DNA of 7,906 bases, taken from Caldifarciminota bacterium (GTDB lineage: Bacteria; WOR-3; Hydrothermia; UBA1063; CAJXJZ01). Numbering within the stretch: the stretch's first letter is position 1; the number at the start of each line of letters is the position of its first letter. Below the pieces are notes generated by a model. The model was given only the letters and a program-made list of their open reading frames with translations. It searched no databases and was not told the DNA's origin. Shown piece by piece: positions 1-7,400 of the stretch. The stretch spans positions 1 to 7,906 of the forward strand of contig JALTEL010000314.1 of the NCBI GenBank assembly GCA_027073945.1, in the 5' to 3' direction. A program made the translations under genes and the position numbers.

Positions 1-112
1 GGTCTATGGTTTCGAAGAAATTAACGACAATAAATAAAAAAACAGCCCCGGCTGTAAAGATTAAAAGAAATATTAGAAATCTTTTCAATATATACCACTG
101 TAATTTTTTCAT
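1..112 (-). CDS. LptF/LptG-like permease, N-terminal fragment (runs off the left edge)
   Basis: Reading the minus strand from an ATG at 112-110 gives 37 codons without a stop to the window edge. The peptide begins MKKLQWYILKRFLIFLLIF, continues as one hydrophobic helix (about residues 11-33) and ends NFFETID. A short basic start, a K-R-F-L segment, a first transmembrane helix and then an acidic 'NFFE' stretch is the layout of the N-terminus of LptF/LptG (YjgP/YjgQ) permeases, which with LptB extract lipopolysaccharide from the inner membrane. Only about a tenth of such a protein is visible, so F versus G cannot be decided, and another polytopic membrane protein is possible. No Shine-Dalgarno site precedes the ATG. 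A TATAAT lies 6 nt upstream, suggesting a leaderless mRNA. A terminator-like hairpin falls within codons 20-26. Confidence 0.6.
   Translation of the reverse strand, partial: MKKLQWYILKRFLIFLLIFTAGAVFLFIVVNFFETID
36..55 (-). terminator. Terminator-like hairpin inside the start of the LptF/G-like gene
   Basis: On the minus strand ACAGCC and GGCTGT (55-50 and 47-42) form a GC-rich hairpin with a tight GG centre, realistically 5 bp around a 4-base loop. It is followed directly by a run of seven T that includes the stem's last base. This is the form of a rho-independent terminator, placed about 57-77 bases after the inferred transcription start and within codons 20-26. The encoded residues (TAGAVFLF) fit a membrane helix, so the hairpin may be a by-product of codon use. 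Confidence 0.4.
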
Positions 113-118
113 AGTAAA

Positions 119-124
119 ATTATA
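119..124 (-). promoter_or_regulatory. Probable -10 element of the leftward LptF/G-like gene
   Basis: The minus strand reads TATAAT here, a perfect sigma70-type -10 box. Six bases separate it from the ATG at 112, so the expected start of transcription coincides with the start codon. I see no good -35 match at 16-18 bp spacing (the bases there read about ATGTTT), so the promoter call rests mainly on the -10 box and its position. Confidence 0.45.
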
Positions 125-185
125 AAGTAAAACTTTTGAATAAACATAGAAAGCAAATTAAATTGCTGACAAATGCCTGTATTTC

Positions 186-214
186 TTGATTGTACACGGA
201 CTTTGAAATAATAT
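186..214 (+). promoter_or_regulatory. Promoter of the surface-polysaccharide cluster (TTGATT-17-TAATAT)
   Basis: A -35-like TTGATT at 186-191 and a -10-like TAATAT at 209-214 are separated by exactly 17 bp. The -10 box ends 6 nt before the ATG at 221, so transcription should begin on or next to that A. There is no purine-rich ribosome site in the intervening bases, and an in-frame TAA at 209-211 rules out an earlier start. It most likely drives the whole plus-strand cluster, since the following genes overlap or nearly touch. Confidence 0.6.
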
Positions 215-220
215 ACCAGT

Positions 221-1459
221 ATGATTGTGATTGCACTGTGCGCGTTTCTGGAGATTATTCCCGAAAGTTTTTATTACAAGGTCTTTAAAAATAATCCTGT
301 GAATTTACAAAAAATACTTGTGGATGGGTCACCTGTGCTCAGGGATGAAAAAATGTTAGATTTTTATATGCTCAACGGACTTAGATTTGATGAAGGGATA
401 AACAACAGGCTTACTGTGGGAATGGTGGGCTATAATGTTAATATCAGCGTTGAGGCCAGATATGGAAATGAGCATTCTTACCCTTACCATAAGTTTAAGG
501 GGCTTATAGCCAGCGATTACAAGAGGGCTTATCTCGGTTTTAATGCAAAGGGTATGAAATTTATTATTGGAAGGGAGAGGTTTAAATGGTCGGAAGGTCT
601 TATGTTAGGCAATGCATATCATCATCTTGACGGGATATATGTTCTAAAGGACAATAAAAATTACGTGTTTTCCTTTCTATTCTCAAAATTATCCTCTGAT
701 ATGGATACCAATAGGTATATATCAGCGCACAGATTTATGGTTAAAAGACATAATTTTGCATTTGGTTTGCAGGAGTCGGTTGTATACGGAGGTTATAAGG
801 AATTTCCGGATATATACTATCTGAATCCATTGGTGCTTTACTATCCAAAGCTATGGAATGACAGGGAAACCAATGAGAATGTCCTTTGGTCATTTCCTTT
901 TGTTGTGAAATATAGTAATAATATTGTAAGCTGGGAGTTCCTTATAGATGATTTTCCTTATGATCAAGATAGCAAAGCGAGGGGCGAGCATCCCAAATTG
1001 GGCTTCTCAGCATCTTTGTATATGTTTCGTAATAACCTTAGTATGAAGTTCAATGCAAGGGCACTCACACGCTGGGTTTATACGCATAAAACTTCATATC
1101 TAGTTTATCAGAATGACTCAACCTGCATGGGAAACGGAGATGGTGCGGATTTGGCGTCAATCAGCAGTGATTTTTTCATGAGAATTTCTCATAATACATG
1201 GCTGGATTTTTATTTGAAATATATGATAAAAGGTGAAGGTAATATCTTTGACAGAGAGCCTTTGCACTTTCCGAATGAATATTTTCTTTCCCCTCCGCTT
1301 AAGAGGGATATGGACATAAAACTATCGCTTTACAGGAACATTTTGTTAAATCACATAATATGCTTTAAAATTTTCTATGAGTATAACAGAATAGGCGTGG
1401 AGGTTGATCTGGAATTATGGAACAAATCTCTCTTTCATCGCCGGATGTCGGAGATTTAG
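221..1459 (+). CDS. Wzi-like outer-membrane beta-barrel protein (capsule assembly Wzi family)
   Basis: The 412-residue product looks like an outer-membrane beta-barrel: many alternating aromatic/polar strands, few cysteines and no enzyme motif. It resembles Wzi-family capsule-assembly proteins, with a G117-R-x-R-F-x-W123 motif followed by S-E-G-L and a 'NAYHHLDGI' stretch, an H170-R motif, a 'VVYGG' strand and Y200-L-N-P-L-V-L-Y-Y208. Wzi anchors group 1 capsule at the surface in E. coli; here a related role in polysaccharide export or attachment is inferred. The N-terminus (MIVIALCAFLEIIPES) is a minimal hydrophobic export signal with no basic residue. ATG 221 is the first possible start after an in-frame TAA and has no Shine-Dalgarno site; a leaderless mRNA is likely. 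The last clear strand ends at W400, and 12 extra residues run into the next gene, a 43 bp overlap. Another barrel family is the main alternative. Confidence 0.68.
   Translation: MIVIALCAFLEIIPESFYYKVFKNNPVNLQKILVDGSPVLRDEKMLDFYMLNGLRFDEGINNRLTVGMVGYNVNISVEARYGNEHSYPYHKFKGLIASDYKRAYLGFNAKGMKFIIGRERFKWSEGLMLGNAYHHLDGIYVLKDNKNYVFSFLFSKLSSDMDTNRYISAHRFMVKRHNFAFGLQESVVYGGYKEFPDIYYLNPLVLYYPKLWNDRETNENVLWSFPFVVKYSNNIVSWEFLIDDFPYDQDSKARGEHPKLGFSASLYMFRNNLSMKFNARALTRWVYTHKTSYLVYQNDSTCMGNGDGADLASISSDFFMRISHNTWLDFYLKYMIKGEGNIFDREPLHFPNEYFLSPPLKRDMDIKLSLYRNILLNHIICFKIFYEYNRIGVEVDLELWNKSLFHRRMSEI
1399..1403 (+). promoter_or_regulatory. Ribosome binding site of the aminotransferase, inside the upstream gene
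   Basis: GGAGG lies in the tail of the Wzi-like gene, 13 nt before the ATG at 1417, which is longer than the usual 5-9 nt. An in-frame TGA at 1405-1407 means no earlier start is possible. The N-terminus it defines (ISLSSPDVGDLEKKY after M-E-Q) is what this aminotransferase family shows, so the start is right despite the spacing. Translation may be partly coupled to that of the upstream gene. Confidence 0.5.
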
Positions 1460-2598
1460 AAAAAAAATACGTTAACGAGGTGCTTTCTGGACCCAATTTG
1501 AGCGGTGGTCCCTTTATAAAAAAATTTGAGACTTTAATGTGCAATTTTGTAAAAGCGCATTACTGCGCTGCTGTGTCAAGCGGCACAGCAGCGCTTCATT
1601 TAATAGTAAAGAGTCTTGGCATCAAAAAAGGTGATGAGGTGATAACAAGTCCTTACAGCTTCATTGCAACAACGAACTCTATTCTCTATGAAGGTGCTAT
1701 TCCTGTATTTGTTGAGGTGGAAAATGGAACGTTGAATCTTGACCCGAATAGGACAGAAGCATTTATAGATAAACATTATGTTCGCAAAGAAGATAAGATG
1801 GTAAACACAGAGAATGGTAATATACTGCGTGCAATAATGGTTGTGCATATTTATGGACATCCTGCCAGAATGAACAGGTTCATAGATATTGCAAATAAAT
1901 ACAATGTACATCTTATAGAAGATTCTGCGGAGTCTTTGGGTTCCGAAGTTTTGCTCGACAGTGGGAATTGGAGACAATCGGGTACTATTGGAAAAGCCGG
2001 AGTTTATGCATTTTATCCAAACAAACAGATAACCACGGGAGAGGGAGGTATGGTTGTAACCGGTGACGAGCAAATTTATAGAGCCGTTTTATCACTGAGA
2101 AATCAAGGCAGGGATTTGAGAAGCAGATGGCTTTTGCATAATCGCATAGGTTTTAACTACAGAATGTCAGAGCTTGCTGCTGCTCTGGGATTGGCACAGG
2201 TGGAGAGAATGAATGAGCTTATGGCTTTGAGAAGAAAGGTGCATGAGATTTACAATGAACTTCTTTCGGACATAGACGAATTGGAATTGCCTGTTCAAAT
2301 GTCGTATGCGAAGGCAAACTGGTTTGTCTATGTTGTGAGATTTAAAAATCAAGGCATAAGGGATTTTGTTGAAAACAGGCTGAGGGAGAAGGGAATACCA
2401 ACGAGAAGATATTTTTCTCCATGCCTGCATCTCCAGCCGGCTTATGCATTTCTCGGTTATAAAAGAGGGGATTTCCCTGTAGCCGAGTCTTATTCTGATA
2501 GGGTGCTTGCCCTACCTTTTCATAACAGGTTAAAAAAAGAGCAACAACAATTTATTGCCAGGGAGTTGAAAAATGCCGTATTTTCATACATTGTTTAA
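1417..2598 (+). CDS. DegT/DnrJ/EryC1/StrS-family PLP sugar-nucleotide aminotransferase
   Basis: The 393-residue protein is a full-length member of the fold-type I, PLP-dependent sugar aminotransferases, close to the usual 370-400. Visible motifs are the phosphate-binding S54-S-G-T-A-A-L-H61, 'GDEVITSPYSFIATTNSI', the cofactor aspartate D169 in 'IEDSAESLGS', and the Schiff-base lysine K203 in 'FYPNKQITTGEGG'. The later 'GFNYRMSELAAALGLAQ' segment is also typical. These enzymes move an amino group from glutamate to a keto-sugar nucleotide in the cytoplasm. The next gene is a UDP-HexNAc 4,6-dehydratase, so the likely substrate is its 4-keto product, as in the PglF-PglE pair of the bacillosamine pathway. 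That specificity comes from context, not from residues I can read. The gene overlaps its neighbours by 43 bp upstream and 26 bp downstream, so it is firmly in the operon. Confidence 0.93.
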   Translation: MEQISLSSPDVGDLEKKYVNEVLSGPNLSGGPFIKKFETLMCNFVKAHYCAAVSSGTAALHLIVKSLGIKKGDEVITSPYSFIATTNSILYEGAIPVFVEVENGTLNLDPNRTEAFIDKHYVRKEDKMVNTENGNILRAIMVVHIYGHPARMNRFIDIANKYNVHLIEDSAESLGSEVLLDSGNWRQSGTIGKAGVYAFYPNKQITTGEGGMVVTGDEQIYRAVLSLRNQGRDLRSRWLLHNRIGFNYRMSELAAALGLAQVERMNELMALRRKVHEIYNELLSDIDELELPVQMSYAKANWFVYVVRFKNQGIRDFVENRLREKGIPTRRYFSPCLHLQPAYAFLGYKRGDFPVAESYSDRVLALPFHNRLKKEQQQFIARELKNAVFSYIV

Positions 2599-4414
2599 TA
2601 AGATTCTTCAGAAAACACCTTTAAAGAGAAGAATATTCTTTATATTTTCTGACTTTTTACTTTGGATAGTATCGCTGTATTGGGCATTCAGGCTTACAGG
2701 TATAAATGCAAATACTGCGGTTGTGGTACTTTATGCTCTGTTTATTTTTGTCCCGAGGATTTTCTTTTACAGGTATTTGCATCTTTTTGACATAAATTGG
2801 CAATTTGTCAGTATAGGTGAGGTTATAGATCTCTCATTTGCTCAATTTTCTTCAGATGTAATTGCTGTGCTTCTCTTGTTGGCATTTTTACCGGGTGTGT
2901 TGTGGAGGCCGCTGTTCGCAGAGTTTGTAATTTCCACTTTTCTGGTTTCATTTTTGATCATGTCAAAGAGGATATACATATCTCTTGTTAAACATCAATT
3001 TGGATTTGACAAAAGAAAGGCACTTATAATAGGTGGGGGTGAGAATACTGAGAAGCTTGTTCGAAATATGATAGAATCTGATTCCATGCCAATCAAGCCT
3101 TATGCAATAATATCATCGCATCAGGGCAGAGTGGGTACTTTTATCCATGGTATAAGGGTTATAGGGAATCTGGAAGAAGGTTTGGGATATATTAATTGGA
3201 ACATATTCGACTACGTATTCATTGTTGACGGTGAAGTTGGGCCGGAAGATGTGAAGAAAATAATACAGAATGCGCACAAAGTTGGCATTGATACAAAAGT
3301 CGTGTCTTTCAGTATGCGTGCAACAGGAGAGAGTATTTTTAATATAAGGAATGTGGATGTTGATGACCTGCTTTTAAGGAAACAGTTCTCCGTAAATACG
3401 GAGCTTATAGAGAAAGAGTTGAATCATAAAAAGATACTTGTCACCGGGGCAGCTGGCTCCATTGGCAGCGAGATAACCGCTCAATTATCAAGGTTTAATC
3501 CGATTTCCGTTGTAATGCTTGATATAGACGAAACCAACACGTATCTTCTGTATTTAAAGTTAAAAGAACGTTTCCCGTACATAAATTACCGATACTACAT
3601 TGCCGATATAAAGGACGAGCGCAGGATAAGTAATATATTTGCCGCAGAAAAGCCCGATGTGGTATTTCATGCAGCAGCATATAAGCACGTTCCCGTTATG
3701 GAGAGATTCCCTGACCAGGCTTTGCATGTGAATGTCATAGGCACGTTTAATGCGGCAAAGGCCGCACTGGAAAACAATGCTGAAAGATTTATACTTGTTT
3801 CTACTGATAAAGCGGTAAAGGCCGTGTCAATAATGGGTATAACAAAAAAAATTGCAGAAATTATAGTCAAGTCCATGGCAGGTGACAGTGGAACGAAATT
3901 TATCATTGTGCGATTCGGGAATGTTTTAGGCTCAAGGGGAAGTGTTATTCCAATATTTATGGAGCAGATAAAAAATGGAGGACCTATTACAATAACGCAT
4001 CCTGATATGTCCAGGTATTTCATGACTCCTAAAGAAGCTGTGGCTCTTCTGCTTGAGGCCGGGGCAATAGGAGAGCAGGGGGACATTTTTGTGCTTGATA
4101 TGGGAGAGCCTGTTAAAATTGTTGAAATCGCAAAAGAATTGATAAAGCTTCAGGGCTTTGTTCCTGAAAAGGATATAAAGATAGTTTACAGTGGCATACG
4201 CCAGGGAGAAAAGCTCACCGAAGAGCTTTACAGTGAGAATGAAAGAATTGAAACAACGTTGCATTCAAAAATATGGCGTATAAGCAAAAACGGTGGAGAA
4301 TTTGAGCTTCCTTACGGGGAGATAGTGAAAGAAGCCAACCGTCTGCTTGCAGAAGGGAACACAAACAATATAAGGGAATATTTAAACAGATTTTCATATA
4401 ATAAAAAAGAATAA
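2573..4414 (+). CDS. Membrane-anchored UDP-HexNAc 4,6-dehydratase (WbpM/PglF/CapD family)
   Basis: The 613-residue product has the length and build of the large FlaA1/WbpM/PglF/CapD enzymes. About four transmembrane helices lie in residues 20-135, then a first Rossmann-like domain with G154-G-G156, then a catalytic extended-SDR domain. The NAD(P)-binding loop is G292-A-A-G-S-I-G298. The active site shows S410-T411-D412-K413 and M421-x-x-x-K425, where Met replaces the classical SDR Tyr, as is normal in this family. 'AAAYKHVPVME', 'RFGNVLGSRGSV' and 'RYFMTPKEA' are further family blocks. Members convert UDP-GlcNAc to a UDP-4-keto-6-deoxy sugar at the inner face of the membrane. The preceding aminotransferase would act on that product. 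GGGAG at 2561-2565, 7 nt before the ATG and inside the upstream gene, sets the start. No acetyltransferase or glycosyltransferase lies in the window, so the final sugar is unknown. Confidence 0.93.
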   Translation: MPYFHTLFNKILQKTPLKRRIFFIFSDFLLWIVSLYWAFRLTGINANTAVVVLYALFIFVPRIFFYRYLHLFDINWQFVSIGEVIDLSFAQFSSDVIAVLLLLAFLPGVLWRPLFAEFVISTFLVSFLIMSKRIYISLVKHQFGFDKRKALIIGGGENTEKLVRNMIESDSMPIKPYAIISSHQGRVGTFIHGIRVIGNLEEGLGYINWNIFDYVFIVDGEVGPEDVKKIIQNAHKVGIDTKVVSFSMRATGESIFNIRNVDVDDLLLRKQFSVNTELIEKELNHKKILVTGAAGSIGSEITAQLSRFNPISVVMLDIDETNTYLLYLKLKERFPYINYRYYIADIKDERRISNIFAAEKPDVVFHAAAYKHVPVMERFPDQALHVNVIGTFNAAKAALENNAERFILVSTDKAVKAVSIMGITKKIAEIIVKSMAGDSGTKFIIVRFGNVLGSRGSVIPIFMEQIKNGGPITITHPDMSRYFMTPKEAVALLLEAGAIGEQGDIFVLDMGEPVKIVEIAKELIKLQGFVPEKDIKIVYSGIRQGEKLTEELYSENERIETTLHSKIWRISKNGGEFELPYGEIVKEANRLLAEGNTNNIREYLNRFSYNKKE

Positions 4415-4428
4415 AAAGGAGGCTTTTC

Positions 4429-7400
4429 ATGCTGCTTTTGTATGTAATTTTGCAGACTGTTAGTTTGAGTGGGAACACCGCTGTCTTCAGTTTTGTATCA
4501 AAGGATGCAGGCACTGTATATGTTGCAGGAAGTTTTAACAATTGGAAAAAGGATGACCCTGATTGGAAAATGAAGAAGGAAGACAATGGAAAGTGGATAC
4601 TGAAGCATGTACTGAAGCCGGGCAGGTACTCCTATAAATTCGTTGTGGACGGTTCAAAATGGTTACAGGATAAAGACAACCCCCTATTTGAAGATGACGG
4701 GTATGGTGGTAAAAATTCTGTTTTGATGGTTGGTACAAAAAATGCCAGGCCTCCCTATTTTTCAAATGGAAAAGTGATTTTCTCATATTTTGATGCAAGT
4801 GCTTATGCCGTATATCTTTCGGGGACTTTCAATAATTGGGCGCCTGACGGCGTAAGAATGAAAAATAAAGATGGACTATGGACCTGCGGAATAAAATTGA
4901 CACCAGGATACTACCAGTATAAGTTTGTTGTTAACGGCAAAGACTGGAAATTAGACCCGTCCAATCCCGCAAGGGTCCCTGACGGCTATGGAGGATATAA
5001 TTCCAGTATAAAACTGCTTGAGAGTGGCAAGGTTGAATATTCATCTCCTCAGGGGGCAGAGCAGGGGAGTAAGACTCCCGTAATTAAGAAGCTCAAAGCA
5101 CATGGCACGCCGTTATATTTAGCTATTGTTTGGCATCAACATCAGCCAAGATATTACAGAAATCTGAAAACAGGAGAATATTTTGCTCCATGGGTAAGAC
5201 TGCATGGTATAAAAGATTACTTTGACATGGCGCACACTGTCTCAAAGTACAACAATGTTCATGTTACCATAAACCTGACACCTGTACTGCTCATGCAACT
5301 CGAGAATGAGATTAAAATGTATGAAGAGGGTAGGTCTCCGGACATCTGTGTCAGAATGACCTTGAAAAATGCAGATTCCCTGAGTTTCAAGGATAAAAAA
5401 TATCTGCTTGAGAACTTTTTTTCGGCGAACTGGGACAACATGATAGATATATGGCCAAGATACAGGGAGTTAAGGCAGAAAAGAGTTACCAACCAGAATG
5501 GCTCTATCAATATTGAAGCAACATGCAAAAAATATTCAACCGCAGACTTCAGAGACCTTCAAATGTGGTTCAATCTTGCATGGTTTGACCCTGATTTTCA
5601 GGATACATCGGTTATGCTTCCCAACGGAGAACGGGTTACTGTTAAAAATTACATCAAACAGGGAAGAAATTTCACTGAAAAGCAAAAGAAAGAAGTCATG
5701 GATTTGGAATTCAAAATACTGAAAGCGATTATTCCCGAACATAAAAGGCTTGCAAAATCCGGGCAGATTGAAGTGATAACAACGCCTTATTTCCATCCTA
5801 TACTTCCACTTCTCTATGATACTAATCTGGCAAGTGAAGCCATGCCAGGCACACCCCTGCCCAATAGATTCCACCATCCGGAGGATGCCATGTGGCAGCT
5901 TAATAAGGCTGTTTGGAAATATAAAAGCATATTTGGTGTCAAACCATACGGCATGTGGCCTGCAGAAGGCTCTGTTGCGCAGGCTATTGTTCCTCTTGTT
6001 CACAGGGCTGGTTTCACCTGGATGGCTTCGGATGTAGGTGTCCTGTCACATTCTCTGAATAAAGGGCTGCTTACTTCGGATGATATGTACAGGCCATACA
6101 CTGTTGGGGACGACAGTGATAGAGTGTACATGGTTTTCAGAGATACAGACCTTTCAGACAGAATAGGTTTCAGGTACAGAAGTTTAAGTGGCATGGACGC
6201 TGCAAATGATTTTATAAAAACGCTTTACAATATTCAACAGAAATTTGTCAATGACAAAACCCCTCATCTTGTTACTGTTATCCTTGATGGAGAAAATGCA
6301 TGGGAATGGTACAAGAGAGACGGTAAAGATTTTTTCAGGGCTTTGTATTCTCAGCTAAATGAAAAGAGCGGATGGCTTGTTACAACAACTGTCAAAGATT
6401 TCCTCCAGAAATATCCTCCGGAAAGAAGAATTAAACATTTATTTGCAGGCTCTTGGATAAATGCAGATTTTTCCACATGGATAGGAGAACCGGAAGAAAA
6501 TATGGCCTGGGATTATCTTGGCAGAGTCAGGAATTTTTACGGCAGTGCTGTAAAGAGCGGGAAGTACAAGCAGGAAGCCCTGCAAAAGGCTTTTTTGGAA
6601 CTGGCATCTGCAGAGGGCTCTGATTGGTTCTGGTTTTTTGGAAATGACCAGAATGCCCCGGGCGGGGACAAATGGACTGACATAATGTTCAGAAAAACCC
6701 TGAAGAATGTTTATACAATTCTGGGCATTACACCTCCTGCATTTCTTGATTCCTCCATTATAAAAAACGCCTCATCCTACGTTTCTGCCGGAGGCGGAAT
6801 TATGGCTCAGAGCTCCATACAACTCGCAGGTGCTAAGAAAATCTGTGCAATTATTGACCCAATCAAAGATGATTACGGTGACGGAAACTATATGTATCCG
6901 TCAAACAACGTGTTTAAAAAGGGCATTCTTGATTTAAGTAAAGTGGAAATATATAAAAGTGCAAAGGGTAATTACATATTCAAACTGTACTTTAAAAGCA
7001 TAGGTAATCCATGGAATGCTCCTCTCGGGTTTTCTTTTAAATCAATACAGGTATATATTTCGGGCCAGGGTAAAAAAGTGCCTTTTTTCAGGAATCTTGG
7101 TGTACAGTTTGACAGGCAGGTCGCAGATGCTATAGTTGTTACAGGATGGCCTGAGCACAATGGCATTTTTGATATTCAGGGTAAAGAAATAGGTCAGGTA
7201 AGGGTTTCAGTGGATAAAAAGGAAAACGCCATTTTGTTCACTGCACCATCCAATATTTTGAAAAATATTGAGGGAAAGTATTTATATGTCATTATAAGCT
7301 CTTATGATGGTTATGGGACAAATCAAATGCGCAAGGTTGTTTCATTTGCTTCGGGTAAGGGAGAATGGGTTTTCAGTGGCGGAGGAGATAAGGCTCCCCT

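Noticed and set aside
1600..2073. Long antisense open frame inside the aminotransferase gene
   Set aside because: It lies wholly within a gene with clear family motifs; the antisense product is Cys-, Tyr- and His-rich without recognisable domains and has no credible context.
3833..3850. Missing catalytic Tyr in the dehydratase (M421 in the SDR Y-x-x-x-K position), first read as a dead enzyme
   Set aside because: Met at this place is normal for the WbpM/PglF/FlaA1 family, where the Thr-Asp-Lys motif (T411-D412-K413) takes over.
3667..4264. Two overlapping antisense frames inside the dehydratase gene
   Set aside because: They are mirror products of the strongly conserved catalytic domain on the plus strand, with no motif of their own.
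5498..6194. Several open frames on both strands inside the GH57 gene
   Set aside because: They fall in the conserved catalytic domain and have no independent family resemblance, so they are shadows of the GH57 gene.
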